A stretch of 64,000 bases of DNA from Flavobacteriia bacterium (GCA_004293045.1 RDXY01000012.1:1-64000); one strand, 5' to 3'. Positions 8,584-17,839 are shown, counted from the first letter of the stretch. Made by a program: numbers and translations. Notes: a model not told the origin generated them from the letters alone.

Positions 8584-8654
8584 AGGCATCGTCCGGATTC
8601 GAACCGGAGTAGACGGTTTTGCAGACCGGTGCCTAGCCGCTCGGCCACGACGCC
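8584..8654 (-). tRNA. tRNA-Cys (anticodon GCA)
   Basis: The gene is 71 nt on the minus strand. The acceptor arm GGCGTCG pairs with CGATGCC (one G-T) and is followed by the T discriminator typical of tRNA-Cys. The anticodon loop is CTGCAAA (GCA), and the T arm is TCCGG-TTCGAAT-CCGGA. The outermost anticodon-stem pair (27-43) is C-T, a mismatch. CCA is not encoded. Terminator and a partial duplicate lie downstream. Confidence 0.95.
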
Positions 8655-8758
8655 GTAATTGGATTGCAAATATAGATATAAAAATTTCAATATTCAAATC
8701 ACAAATTCCAAATATTTCAAAATCTATTTCCTTTTTTCTATTTTCTATTTTCTAAAAA

Positions 8759-9115
8759 TTATCTTTTTTTACTCAAAATTATGGTAACTCCTTCAACATC
8801 ACCACCAATGGGAGGATTTAATTTTGTTACCTGAACTTCAATTTTTAAAACAGAAAGCAATTCTTTTAAAACCCGATCTATAATTCTTTGTGCCACGTGT
8901 TCTAAAAGTTTGGCACGTATTGCCATTTCTTCCACCACAATTCGATTTAAATCTACATAGTCCACTGTATCATTTAGTTCATCTGTTTGGGCAGATGGTT
9001 TTAAATTGGTTTTTATAGTTAAATCTACACGATAATTACTTCCAATTTTTGCTTCTTCTTCTAAACATCCGTGATAAGAAAAGATTCGAATATTAGTTAA
9101 TTTTATTTTTCCCAT
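8759..9115 (-). CDS. folB: dihydroneopterin aldolase
   Basis: The protein has 118 residues, the normal length. FolB cleaves 7,8-dihydroneopterin to 6-hydroxymethyl-dihydropterin and glycolaldehyde in folate synthesis. The N-terminus IKLTNIRIFSYHGCLEEE with the catalytic-site glutamate, the VDYVDLNRIVVEEM segment and the C-terminal KLNPPIGGDVEGVTII are the family signatures. It is divergent from glnS across about 115 bases holding a long imperfect inverted repeat. Confidence 0.94.
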   Translation of the reverse strand: MGKIKLTNIRIFSYHGCLEEEAKIGSNYRVDLTIKTNLKPSAQTDELNDTVDYVDLNRIVVEEMAIRAKLLEHVAQRIIDRVLKELLSVLKIEVQVTKLNPPIGGDVEGVTIILSKKR

Positions 9116-9131
9116 TATTTTTTTGTTTCAG

Positions 9132-9197
9132 GTTTCAAGTTCAAAGTTAGTTAGTTTTTTCAACTTTTTAAACAACTTTAAACCTTAAACTTGAAAC
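9132..9197. repeat. inverted repeat between folB and glnS
   Basis: GTTTCAAGTT at 9132-9141 is complementary to AACTTGAAAC at 9188-9197, with a second short complementary pair inside (AAAGTT/AACTTT). It lies just before the glnS promoter element. A role is not evident. Confidence 0.6.
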
Positions 9198-9203
9198 ATT
9201 TTC

Positions 9204-9211
9204 TATCTTTG
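9204..9211 (+). promoter_or_regulatory. -7 element (TATCTTTG) of glnS
   Basis: An exact TAnnTTTG match 20 bases before the glnS ATG. No convincing -33 TTTG at the usual spacing. Confidence 0.5.
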
Positions 9212-9231
9212 TCAAAAGAAAGAAAATTATT

Positions 9232-10914
9232 ATGTCTGCAGAAGAAAAATCTTTAAATTTTATAGAACAAATAATAGAAGACGATTTAAAAAACGGTTTG
9301 TCTTCAGATAAATTACGTTTTCGTTTTCCTCCAGAACCTAACGGATATTTACATATTGGTCACGCCAGTGCTATTTGCCTTAATTTTGGTTTAGGTATCG
9401 ATTATAAAGCACCTGTTAATTTGCGTTTTGATGATACGAATCCTTCAAAAGAAGAACAAGAGTTTGTGGATGCAATTAAAAAAGATGTCGAATGGCTAGG
9501 TTTTAAATGGGATAAAGAATGTTATGCCTCAGATTATTTCCAACAATTATACGATTGGGCGGTAGAATTAATTAAAAAAGACAAAGCCTATGTAGACAGC
9601 CAGTCTTCTGAAGATATGGCCATTCAAAAAGGAACACCCACTTCGCCAGGAACAGATTCGCCTTTTAGAACCCGTTCCATAGAAGAAAATTTAGACTTAT
9701 TTACACGTATGAAAAACGGAGAATTCGAGAAAGGAACTCACGTTTTACGTGCTAAAATAAGTATGAAAGCTAATAATATGTTAATGCGTGACCCTATTAT
9801 TTATCGTATTATGCATGCTCATCATCATCGCACTGGTAATGATTGGTGTATCTATCCAATGTACGATTGGGCACATGGAGAAAGTGATTATTTAGAACAA
9901 ATTTCTCACTCATTCTGTACGTTAGAATTTTTACCACATAGAGAATTATATGATTGGTTTTTAAATCAAATTTATGACGAAACCAAAGTAAGACCAAAAC
10001 AAAGAGAATTTGCTCGTAGAAATTTATCACACACGGTTGTTTCTAAACGTAAATTATTACAATTAGTAGAAGAAAAACACGTTACCGCTTGGGACGATCC
10101 TAGAATGAGTACGATTTCTGGTATGAGAAGACGTGGAATTACAGCAACCGCTATTCGGAATTTTGCCAATACAATCGGAATTGCAAAACGTACCAATTTA
10201 ATTGATGTATCGCTTTTAGATTTTTGTATTCGTGAAGATTTAAATAAAATTGCACCTCGTGTGATGGCGGTTTTAAATCCAATAAAACTAGTTATTACTA
10301 ATTATCCTGAAGGAAAAGAAGAATGGTTAACTGCTGAAAACAATCCAGAAGAAGAAATAATGACCTTTAGAGAAGTGCCTTTTTCTAAAGAATTATATAT
10401 TGAAAGAGAAGATTTTCAAGAAGAAGCACACAAGAAATTTTTCCGTTTAACCTTAGGAACTGAAGTACGATTAAAAAATGCGTATATTATTAAAGGAGAA
10501 TCTGTTGTAAAAGATGCAGCAGGAAATATTACAGAAATTCATTGTACTTATGATATAGATTCTAAATCGGGAAGCGGCACAGAAGCTAGTAATAGAAAAG
10601 TAAAAGGCGTAATTCATTGGGTATCTATAGCACACGCTAAAGAAGCGGAAGTCAGATTGTACGACCGTCTTTTTACACACGAAAATCCTGATGGAAACAA
10701 AGAGGTTGATTTTAAAGAATACATCAACCCAGAGTCTTTAAAAGTGATTACAGGCTATGTTGAACCTAGTTTACAAACCGCAAAAGAATTAGATCATTTT
10801 CAATTTCAGCGTTTGGGTTATTTTTGTGTAGATAGAGAGTCATCAGCAGAAAAATTAGTGTTTAACAAAACGGTTGGCTTAAGAGATACTTGGGCAAAAG
10901 TTTCTGAACAATAA
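9232..10914 (+). CDS. glnS: glutaminyl-tRNA synthetase
   Basis: The enzyme has 560 residues and charges tRNA-Gln with glutamine. It is a class I synthetase: the HIGH motif is in PPEPNGYLHIGHASA (residues 33-47) and the KMSKS-equivalent is VVSKRKL near residue 269. DDTNPSKEEQEFVDAIKKDVEWLGF and the beta-barrel anticodon-binding C-terminus are typical of GlnRS, not GluRS. The sequence RVMAVLNPIKLVITNYPEG marks the start of the anticodon domain. Having both glnS and gltX here implies direct Gln charging. A promoter element lies 20 bases upstream and a strong terminator follows. Confidence 0.96.
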   Translation: MSAEEKSLNFIEQIIEDDLKNGLSSDKLRFRFPPEPNGYLHIGHASAICLNFGLGIDYKAPVNLRFDDTNPSKEEQEFVDAIKKDVEWLGFKWDKECYASDYFQQLYDWAVELIKKDKAYVDSQSSEDMAIQKGTPTSPGTDSPFRTRSIEENLDLFTRMKNGEFEKGTHVLRAKISMKANNMLMRDPIIYRIMHAHHHRTGNDWCIYPMYDWAHGESDYLEQISHSFCTLEFLPHRELYDWFLNQIYDETKVRPKQREFARRNLSHTVVSKRKLLQLVEEKHVTAWDDPRMSTISGMRRRGITATAIRNFANTIGIAKRTNLIDVSLLDFCIREDLNKIAPRVMAVLNPIKLVITNYPEGKEEWLTAENNPEEEIMTFREVPFSKELYIEREDFQEEAHKKFFRLTLGTEVRLKNAYIIKGESVVKDAAGNITEIHCTYDIDSKSGSGTEASNRKVKGVIHWVSIAHAKEAEVRLYDRLFTHENPDGNKEVDFKEYINPESLKVITGYVEPSLQTAKELDHFQFQRLGYFCVDRESSAEKLVFNKTVGLRDTWAKVSEQ

Positions 10915-10954
10915 AAAAAGTAGTAAGATTCTTGTACTAAGAATTAAGACTTCA

Positions 10955-10989
10955 AACCTATAAGATGTTTTTTCTTGTAGGTTTTTTTA
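10955..10989 (+). terminator. terminator of glnS
   Basis: CCTATAAGA (10957-10965) pairs with TCTTGTAGG (10973-10981; one G-T) and is followed by seven T residues. Confidence 0.75.
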
Positions 10990-11218
10990 TTCCTTTTTTG
11001 TGCCGGTTTCATAGTATTAGAAAAAACTATTAAAATAATAATTAGTATAAGTTTTGCCTTTAATAAATGGCTTTCATAAATAAATTTTAAAACAAAAACT
11101 TTTTAGGTAAAGTAATTTTTACATCCCGATTACTAAAAGTGTCTAAAAAACGCATTATTTTAATTTTAGCTATAAAAAAGGTTTTTTTTAATCTTGACAG
11201 GTTTCTATTTAACAATTA
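10990..11218. other. non-coding stretch between glnS and SPFH genes
   Basis: Together with its flanking hairpins this makes a gap of about 380 bases between the two convergent genes. I see no credible frame, tRNA or other RNA structure in it. It is A+T-rich spacer. Confidence 0.6.
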
Positions 11219-11220
11219 GA

Positions 11221-11261
11221 CACAAAAAAACCATCAAATAAATAAAATTGATGGTTTTGTA
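11221..11261. terminator. terminator of the SPFH gene (bidirectional hairpin)
   Basis: CAAAAAAACCATCAA and TTGATGGTTTTG pair across a short A/T loop. It lies 36 bases past the stop of the leftward SPFH gene and has T runs on both strands. Confidence 0.65.
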
Positions 11262-11296
11262 AAGTAAATCTGAAAAGTTCAGATAATAAAATTTTT

Positions 11297-12271
11297 TTAA
11301 GCTTCGCTAGTATCGCTTGGATTATAATCTGCCGATGTGTGGTCATTTTTTTTCTTAGCTCGTTTTGGCTGATTTTTCATAGTTTCACCAATTTGGTTAC
11401 TGGCTGTAAAACTTGCTACCATATTATTTAACATATCACTTCCGGCTTGAGGCGAGTTTGGTAATAAAATTAAATTACTATTTGTATCGGCTCCAATAGC
11501 TTGTAAGGTATCATAATGTTGGGTAACCACAATTAATGCTGAAGCTTCTTGCGAATTAATTCCTACGTTGTTTAACACCTCTACACTTTCTACCAATCCA
11601 CGAGCAATTTCTCTACGTTGGTCTGCGATACCTTGTCCTTGTAATTTTTTACTTTCAGCTTCTGCTTTGGCTTTAGCTACAATTCGGATACGTTGTGCTT
11701 CTGATTCAAATTCTGCCGCCGTTTTTTCTCTATCAGCCGCGTTAATTCTATTCATCGCATTTTTTACTTGAATATCTGGATCGATATCGGTTACTAATGT
11801 ATTGATAATATCATATCCGTAAGTAGTCATAGATTCGTTTAATTCACGTTTTACCGCAATAGCAATGTCGTCTTTTCTCAAAAACACATCATCTAAAATT
11901 AATTTAGGCACTTCGGCACGAACCACATCAAAAACATAAGCCGTAATTTGATCGTGTGGATATTCTAATTTGTAAAACGCTTCGTACACTTTTGTTTGAA
12001 TTACGTTAAACTGCACCGAAACTTTCATTTTAATAAAAACGTTGTCTTTTGTTTTTGTTTCAATAATAACGTCTAATTGTTGAATTCTAAGATTTACTCT
12101 TCCTGCAACTCTATCTATTACAGGAATTTTTAATTGTAACCCCGAACTTCTAATACTTGTAAATTTTCCAAAACGCTCTATTACAACAGCGGTTTGTTGC
12201 TTTACAGTGAAAAAGGAACTTAGTAAGATAAATAATCCTAAAACAAGGATAAAAATGATAATTGGAGACAT
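11297..12271 (-). CDS. SPFH/Band 7 membrane protein (stomatin-like)
   Basis: The protein has 324 residues. An N-terminal membrane anchor (about 3-22, IIIFILVLGLFILLSSFF) is followed by the SPFH domain (TVKQQTAVVIERFGKFTSIRSSGLQLKIP...) and a helical, Ala/Glu-rich segment (AADREKTAAEFESEAQRIRIVAKAKAEAE). The C-terminal tail is basic then acidic. Such proteins form oligomeric rings that organise membranes or regulate membrane proteases. No NfeD-type partner is adjacent. A perfect 14-bp inverted repeat overlaps its start codon. It lies 92 bases downstream of gltX on the same strand and could be co-transcribed. Confidence 0.9.
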   Translation of the reverse strand: MSPIIIFILVLGLFILLSSFFTVKQQTAVVIERFGKFTSIRSSGLQLKIPVIDRVAGRVNLRIQQLDVIIETKTKDNVFIKMKVSVQFNVIQTKVYEAFYKLEYPHDQITAYVFDVVRAEVPKLILDDVFLRKDDIAIAVKRELNESMTTYGYDIINTLVTDIDPDIQVKNAMNRINAADREKTAAEFESEAQRIRIVAKAKAEAESKKLQGQGIADQRREIARGLVESVEVLNNVGINSQEASALIVVTQHYDTLQAIGADTNSNLILLPNSPQAGSDMLNNMVASFTASNQIGETMKNQPKRAKKKNDHTSADYNPSDTSEA

Positions 12272-12347
12272 AAGTGATAATTTTAAGTTATACTAATTAT
12301 ACGCGGCTTTTAAATAAAAGTTACAAGAAGCACAAATTATCACTTAT
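12270..12347. repeat. 78-bp element bounded by perfect 14-bp inverted repeats
   Basis: ATAAGTGATAATTT at 12270-12283 and AAATTATCACTTAT at 12334-12347 are exact inverse complements, 50 bases apart. The left arm covers two bases of the SPFH start codon. In the leftward mRNA the arms could pair and hide the start region, or it may be a minimal mobile-repeat relic. Confidence 0.85.
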
Positions 12348-12363
12348 ATCTTAATTTTGATGT

Positions 12364-13866
12364 TTATAAAGTTGCAATTGCTGTTTCAATTCTGCTTGCT
12401 GTTTCTGCTTTTCCAATTAGCTCTATAATATCAAATAAATGCGGTCCTTTTAATGCACCAACTAAACTTAATCGCAACGGTTGCATTACTTTGCCCATTC
12501 CAATTTCATTTGTCGTCATCCATTCTTTTAATAAGGTTTCTATGTTTAAAGAACTAAATTCTGTAATATCTTGTAATTGCTTTAGTACTTGTTTCATCAA
12601 TTCTGGCGTCTCTTCTTTCCAATTCTTAGCTGCTTTTTCATCGTAAGATGTTGGTGTAACAAAGAAATAATCGGCTAAATCCCAAAACTCTGTAATAAAA
12701 TTAGCGCGTTCTTTAATGGAACTAACTACTCTTGTAATGTCTAAAGAAGTTGAAATTCCTTTTTCTTTTATGATTACTTTAAACGCTTCGGCTAAACTTT
12801 CATCCGTTTGTTTTTGTAAGTATTGATGATTGAACCATTTGTTTTTTTCTGGATCAAATTTTGCACCTGATTTATGAATTCGTTTTAAATCGAATTTTTC
12901 AATAAGTTCTGCTAAACTAAATATTTCTTGTTCCGTTCCGTCATTCCAACCCAATAATGCCAAAAAGTTAATTACGGCTTCAGGGAAAAACCCAGTTTCC
13001 TTATAACCCTTCGAAGTTCCTTCAGCAGTTGTCCACTGTAAAGGAAACACAGGAAACCCTAATTTATCACCATCACGTTTGCTTAATTTTCCGTTTCCAA
13101 TAGGTTTTAAAATCAAAGGCAAATGCGCAAATTCAGGTGCTTCCCAACCAAATGCTCTGTAAAGCATCACGTGTAAAGGCATAGAAGGCAACCATTCTTC
13201 CCCTCTAATTACGTGCGAAGTTTCCATTAAATGATCATCTACAATATTTGCCAAATGGTAAGTTGGCATTCCATCTGATTTAAACAAGACTTTATCGTCA
13301 AGTAAATTGGTATCAAAATGTACCTCACCACGAATAATGTCTTGTAATTGCAAGGTTTCGTTAACAGGTGTTTTAAAACGAATTACAAAATGTTCTCCAT
13401 TGGCAATACGAGTTTTTACTATTTCCTCTGAAAAATTCAAAGAAGTATCTAATGTTTCTCTAACGGTATGGTTATATATAAATGTTTTTCCTTCTGTTTC
13501 TGCATTTTTACGAAGTTCGTCCAGTTTTTCAGGAGTATCAAAAGCATAATAGGCCCATCCAGATTGAATTAATTCTTCCGCGTATTGCTTATAAATTTCT
13601 TTTCTATCCGATTGACGGTAGGGCCCAAATTTTTCATTTTTCCCAATGGTTTCGTCTGGAGAAATGCCTAACCATTCTAAAGCTTCAAAAATATAATCTT
13701 CCGCTTCCGCTACAAAACGAGTTTGGTCCGTATCTTCTATTCTAATATAAAAAGTCCCGCCGTGTTTTTTAGCAAATAAATAATTAAAAAGCGCGGTTCT
13801 TACCCCACCTATATGCAAAGGCCCTGTTGGACTTGGGGCAAATCGTACTCTAATCGGTCTATTCAT
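12364..13866 (-). CDS. gltX: glutamyl-tRNA synthetase
   Basis: The enzyme has 500 residues and charges tRNA-Glu. The HIGH motif lies in FAPSPTGPLHIGGVRTALFNYLFAK (residues 8-32), the KMSKS-equivalent is KLSKRDG near 260, and IEDTDQTRFVAEAEDYIFEALEWLG is the usual GluRS connective. The C-terminal helical part is the anticodon-binding domain. The start ATG at 13866 follows a TATCTTTG promoter element. The SPFH gene follows after 92 bases. Confidence 0.96.
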   Translation of the reverse strand: MNRPIRVRFAPSPTGPLHIGGVRTALFNYLFAKKHGGTFYIRIEDTDQTRFVAEAEDYIFEALEWLGISPDETIGKNEKFGPYRQSDRKEIYKQYAEELIQSGWAYYAFDTPEKLDELRKNAETEGKTFIYNHTVRETLDTSLNFSEEIVKTRIANGEHFVIRFKTPVNETLQLQDIIRGEVHFDTNLLDDKVLFKSDGMPTYHLANIVDDHLMETSHVIRGEEWLPSMPLHVMLYRAFGWEAPEFAHLPLILKPIGNGKLSKRDGDKLGFPVFPLQWTTAEGTSKGYKETGFFPEAVINFLALLGWNDGTEQEIFSLAELIEKFDLKRIHKSGAKFDPEKNKWFNHQYLQKQTDESLAEAFKVIIKEKGISTSLDITRVVSSIKERANFITEFWDLADYFFVTPTSYDEKAAKNWKEETPELMKQVLKQLQDITEFSSLNIETLLKEWMTTNEIGMGKVMQPLRLSLVGALKGPHLFDIIELIGKAETASRIETAIATL

Positions 13867-13882
13867 CTTAATAAATTTTTGG

Positions 13883-13890
13883 CAAAGATA
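13883..13890 (-). promoter_or_regulatory. -7 element (TATCTTTG) of gltX
   Basis: The minus strand reads TATCTTTG, an exact TAnnTTTG match, 16 bases before the gltX ATG. Confidence 0.5.
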
Positions 13891-14045
13891 CTATTTTGAA
13901 CACAGATTATAGAAATTATAGAAATATTTAAAATTTTATAATCGTCAGTTTTAACACATTTTTATCTTGTTATTGGTTTTTGAAATTGAAATTGTTATTG
14001 ATTTTTTTTGTAGTTTTATCGGTTATAAACAAAAGAGTAACAATT

Positions 14046-17000
14046 TTGGAAAAAAAAGCCATAATTTACGATAAATTAGAAAGCTTTATTAAAAAGTTTT
14101 ACACGAATGAGTTAATAAAAGGAGCGCTTCTTTTTTTAACTATTGGTTTATTATATTTTATTTTTACCTTTTTAATTGAATATTTTCTTTGGTTTGATTC
14201 ATTAGGCAGAACCATTTTGTTTTGGTTATTTTTGTTGGTGGAAGCACTTTTGTTAGTTAAATTTATTGTGATACCCGTATCCAAATTATTTAAAATTCAA
14301 AAAGGGTTAAACTACACCGAAGCTTCAAAAATTATAGGAATACATTTTGATGAAGTTCAAGATAAACTACTTAATTTTTTGCAATTATCAAATACAACTC
14401 AGCCTTCAGAATTGGTATTGGCTTCTATTGAACAAAAAGCAAAAAACTTACAACCCATTCCGTTTTCAAATGCTATAAATTTTAAAAGCAACAAAAAATA
14501 TTTGCCTTTTGCGCTTATTCCATTGTTATTTCTTTTGTTTTTTTATCTTTCTGGAAATTCAGATGTGATTTCAAAAAGTTTTGCAAGAGTAGTCCAATAT
14601 GATACTAATTTTGAAAAACCAGCTGCGTTTAAGTTTGAAATTATTTCCAACAATCTAAACGTGGAACAAAACAAATCTTTTAAATTAGTTGTAAGAACTG
14701 TAGGTTCAGTTATTCCTGAAAATGCATCAATTTTAATCAATAATGAAGAATATTTTTTAGAAAACACATCACCTGGAAATTTTACGTATCAATTCGATAA
14801 TGTTCAGAAAGACATTACATTTCATTTAAAATCGAATGACATTACTTCTTCAGATTATGTGTTAAATGTTGTTAATGTGCCTACTATTTCTTCGTTTACT
14901 ATGCAATTAAATTTTCCAAATTATTTAGGAAAAAAACCAGAAATTATTCAAGGAACAGGAAACGCGGTTATTCCTGAAGGGACATTAGTTACTTGGAAAA
15001 TAAATACTTTTGCTACAACAGAAGTGGCTTTTAAAAAAGAATCAATTTCTGATTTATTTAGCCAAAAAGAAAATCAATTTTTCCATACCAAACGAATTGT
15101 AAATACAACAGATTATCAAATTTCAATTTCTAATTCTCGTTTAAAAAACTACGAAAACCTTCAATATAAATTGACAATTTTAAAAGATCAGTTTCCGAGT
15201 ATTTCTGTAACCGAAACACCTGATAGTTTAAAATTAAAACAAAAAGTAGTTATCGGACAAGTGTCTGATGATTATGGCATGTCTAAATTACAAGTGGTGT
15301 TTTATGACAAAAACAAACCAAATATTCTTTTCAAAAAAGGCTTGATTTTAAAGAACAAAGTGGTGGACCAATTTGTATATGCTTTTCCTGACGGAATAAC
15401 GTTACAACCAGGAATTAATTATGAATATTATTTCGAAGTATTTGATAATGATGTAGTTAATGGTTTAAAATCGTCAAAATCAACTGTTTTTTCACATTCT
15501 GAATTAACTAAAGAACAAAAAGAGCAAAAATCACTTAAAGAACAGCAATCCAACATCAATAGTTTACAAAAAGCATTAGAAAATCAAGACAAACAGTTTG
15601 AAGCTTTTGACAAACTTAAAAAGCTTGACAAACAAAAAGACAACTTAGATTATAAAGACCAAAAGAAGATTCAAGATTTTCTAAATCGTCAAAAACAACA
15701 AGATGAAATGATGAAAGAATTTTCTGAAAAAATGAAGGAAAATCTGGAACAATTTAAGCCTGAACAAAAAGACGAAATGAAACAAGAGCTTTTAAACCGT
15801 TTAGAAAAAAACGAGAAACAAGCTGCAAAAAACGAAAAGCTTTTAAAAGAACTGGAAGAGTTGGCTAAAAAATTAGAAAAAGAAGAATTATTTGATAAAG
15901 CAGATAAATTAAAACAACAAGCCAAAACACAGCAAAAATCTTTAGAGCAATTAGTGGAGCTTACTAAAAGATATTATGTGGAACAAAAAGCAGAACAATT
16001 AGCGGATAAATTAGATAAATTAGCTACTAAACAAGATAAACTTTCAGACAAAGAAAGCCCAACGAAAGAGGAACAAGAAAAGCTTTCAAATGAATTTGAA
16101 GAATTAAAAAAAGAGTTAAATGAATTAGAAAAAGAAAACAAAGAATTGAAATCGCCTATGGATATTCCAAACGACAAAGGCGATCAAAAAGACGTTGACC
16201 AAGAACAACAAAAAGCAGAAGATAATTTAGAAAAGAAAGAGCAAAAACAAGCCAAAAAGAACCAAAAAGCCGCGGCTCAAAAAATGAAAGAAATGAGTCA
16301 AAAAATGTCTGATTCTATGTCTTCAGGTGAAATGGAAGATAACGCTGAAGACGCAAAAGTCTTACGTCAAATTTTAGATAATTTATTGTCTTTTTCATTC
16401 GATCAAGAAAAAGTAATGAAACAATTTAAATCCGTTTCTAATTCAAAATCTAACGTAAGCGCTTTGTTAAAAAACCAGCAAGATTTAAAAACACAATTCA
16501 AACATGTTGACGATAGTTTGTTTGCTTTGTCTTTACGTCAACCCAAACTTTCTGACTTGGTATTAAAAGAAGTAGAAGAAATCCATTATAATTTAGATAA
16601 GTCTATTGAAAATTTAGTAGCCACTACCCGTGCAAAAGGAATTTCACACCAACAATTTACATTGTCTTCAGCTAATAAACTAGCCGATTTTCTAAGTAAT
16701 TTGCAAAGCGAAATGAGTATGAGTATGTCTTCATCAGGTGGTGGTGGAAAACCAAAGCCAGGCAAAGGAAAAGGCGGCCAATTGTCTGATATTATTTCTA
16801 AACAAAAAGGGTTGGGCGATAAAATGAAAGACGGCAAACCCAAACCTGGTGAGGGACAAAAACCTGGACAAGGCAAAAAAGGAGGTCAAGAAGGTGAAGG
16901 CGGCTCTCAAGGTAACGAAGGAAAAGACGGCGAAGGCGAGGCTGCAAAATTATTAGAAATAATCAAAGAACAACAAGAGTTGCGTGAGTCTTTACAAAAT

Positions 17001-17345
17001 GAATTAAATAAAAATGGTATGGGCGGCACAGGTCAAAACGCCTTAAAACAAATGAAAGAACTAGAAAAGCAATTGATTAATAAAGGACTTACGCAAGACA
17101 ACATGAATCGTGCGCTTCAAATTCATCACGAATTGTTAAAATTAGAATCAGCTATTAAACATCAAGGACAAGACACAAAAAGAGAGTCGAATACGAATAA
17201 AACAGATTTTCTAGGAAGCAACCAACCCCTTCCTCCTGCCCTTTTAAATTATTTAAAAAGTGTAGAAATATTAAACAGACAAAGCTTACCTTTGCAACCC
17301 AATTTTAACACCAAAGTGCAACAATATTTTAAAAACAATGATTAG
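14046..17345 (+). CDS. DUF4175 family large membrane protein
   Basis: About 1,099 residues from the TTG at 14046. The frame is open from another TTG at 13980, but family members begin close to the IIYDKLESFIKKFYTNELIKG segment, so the shorter form is preferred; no ATG is available. Two membrane segments lie near the N-terminus (GALLFLTIGLLYFIFTFLIEYFLWF and TILFWLFLLVEALLLVKFIVI) and a third near 150 (LPFALIPLLFLLFFYLSG). Ig-like beta regions come next, then several hundred residues of Lys/Gln/Glu coiled coil, a Gly/Lys/Pro-rich linker (GGGGKPKPGKGKGG) and a helical C-terminus. The function is unknown; it is probably periplasmic and membrane-anchored. Its stop overlaps the ybeY start by 8 bases. 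Confidence 0.82.
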   Translation: MEKKAIIYDKLESFIKKFYTNELIKGALLFLTIGLLYFIFTFLIEYFLWFDSLGRTILFWLFLLVEALLLVKFIVIPVSKLFKIQKGLNYTEASKIIGIHFDEVQDKLLNFLQLSNTTQPSELVLASIEQKAKNLQPIPFSNAINFKSNKKYLPFALIPLLFLLFFYLSGNSDVISKSFARVVQYDTNFEKPAAFKFEIISNNLNVEQNKSFKLVVRTVGSVIPENASILINNEEYFLENTSPGNFTYQFDNVQKDITFHLKSNDITSSDYVLNVVNVPTISSFTMQLNFPNYLGKKPEIIQGTGNAVIPEGTLVTWKINTFATTEVAFKKESISDLFSQKENQFFHTKRIVNTTDYQISISNSRLKNYENLQYKLTILKDQFPSISVTETPDSLKLKQKVVIGQVSDDYGMSKLQVVFYDKNKPNILFKKGLILKNKVVDQFVYAFPDGITLQPGINYEYYFEVFDNDVVNGLKSSKSTVFSHSELTKEQKEQKSLKEQQSNINSLQKALENQDKQFEAFDKLKKLDKQKDNLDYKDQKKIQDFLNRQKQQDEMMKEFSEKMKENLEQFKPEQKDEMKQELLNRLEKNEKQAAKNEKLLKELEELAKKLEKEELFDKADKLKQQAKTQQKSLEQLVELTKRYYVEQKAEQLADKLDKLATKQDKLSDKESPTKEEQEKLSNEFEELKKELNELEKENKELKSPMDIPNDKGDQKDVDQEQQKAEDNLEKKEQKQAKKNQKAAAQKMKEMSQKMSDSMSSGEMEDNAEDAKVLRQILDNLLSFSFDQEKVMKQFKSVSNSKSNVSALLKNQQDLKTQFKHVDDSLFALSLRQPKLSDLVLKEVEEIHYNLDKSIENLVATTRAKGISHQQFTLSSANKLADFLSNLQSEMSMSMSSSGGGGKPKPGKGKGGQLSDIISKQKGLGDKMKDGKPKPGEGQKPGQGKKGGQEGEGGSQGNEGKDGEGEAAKLLEIIKEQQELRESLQNELNKNGMGGTGQNALKQMKELEKQLINKGLTQDNMNRALQIHHELLKLESAIKHQGQDTKRESNTNKTDFLGSNQPLPPALLNYLKSVEILNRQSLPLQPNFNTKVQQYFKNND

Positions 17346-17760
17346 TTTTAATTACGAATCTGATTTTATTTTAGATCAAGAAGAGCGTTTTGCTTCTTGG
17401 ATTGAAACTATTATTACGTCTGAAAGTAAAACCGTAGGGGAAATTGCTTATGTTTTTTGTGATGATGAATATTTACACACCATTAATATGCAGTATTTAA
17501 ACCATGATACGCTTACAGATATTATTAGTTTTGATTACACAGAAGGCGATAGAATTAGTGGTGATATTTTTATTTCTATTGAAAGAGTTAAAGACAATGC
17601 AATAGATTTTGAAGTTTCTTTTGAGGAAGAATTAAAACGTGTTTTAGCTCACGGCGTTTTACATTATTGTGGATACAAAGACAAAACAGTTACTGACGCC
17701 ACTTTAATGCGTAGTAAAGAAGAAGAAAAAATAAAATTGTTCCACGTGGAACTACAGTAA
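17338..17760 (+). CDS. ybeY: endoribonuclease YbeY (rRNA maturation)
   Basis: This 140-residue metalloenzyme matures the 16S rRNA 3' end and helps ribosome quality control. The zinc motif is intact as HGVLHYCGYKDKT (H-G-x-L-H-x-x-G), preceded by ISGDIFISIERVKDNA. The start overlaps the DUF4175 stop, suggesting translational coupling. The last codons (LFHVELQ) are written in a parS-like palindrome at 17738-17753. Confidence 0.93.
   Translation: MISFNYESDFILDQEERFASWIETIITSESKTVGEIAYVFCDDEYLHTINMQYLNHDTLTDIISFDYTEGDRISGDIFISIERVKDNAIDFEVSFEEELKRVLAHGVLHYCGYKDKTVTDATLMRSKEEEKIKLFHVELQ
17738..17753. promoter_or_regulatory. parS-like ParB-binding site A
   Basis: TGTTCCACGTGGAACT differs at two of 16 positions from the Bacillus parS consensus TGTTCCACGTGAAACA and is almost a perfect palindrome. 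It lies inside the 3' end of ybeY. Confidence 0.75.
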
Positions 17761-17816
17761 AATAATTTAGTCTTTTTGGTTCGCCTGAATTAAAAAGACG
17801 TTTAAAATTAACCACG

Positions 17817-17832
17817 TGTTTCACGTGGAACA
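17817..17832. promoter_or_regulatory. parS-like ParB-binding site B
   Basis: TGTTTCACGTGGAACA differs at two positions from the Bacillus consensus while keeping the palindrome. A second CACGTG core overlaps on its left (17813-17818). It ends 7 bases before the mnmG ATG. Confidence 0.8.
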
Positions 17833-17839
17833 AAAAGAT

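Noticed and set aside
13980..14045. TTG start giving a hydrophobic extension to the DUF4175 protein
   Set aside because: The extension (MKLKLLLIFFVVLSVINKR) resembles a signal, but the family normally begins near the IIYDKLESF segment with its own membrane helices. The region also looks promoter-like. It cannot be fully excluded.
16586..16876. Minus-strand open frame rich in Pro in the DUF4175 gene
   Set aside because: It is the reverse reading of the Gly/Lys/Pro linker; composition explains the lack of stops.
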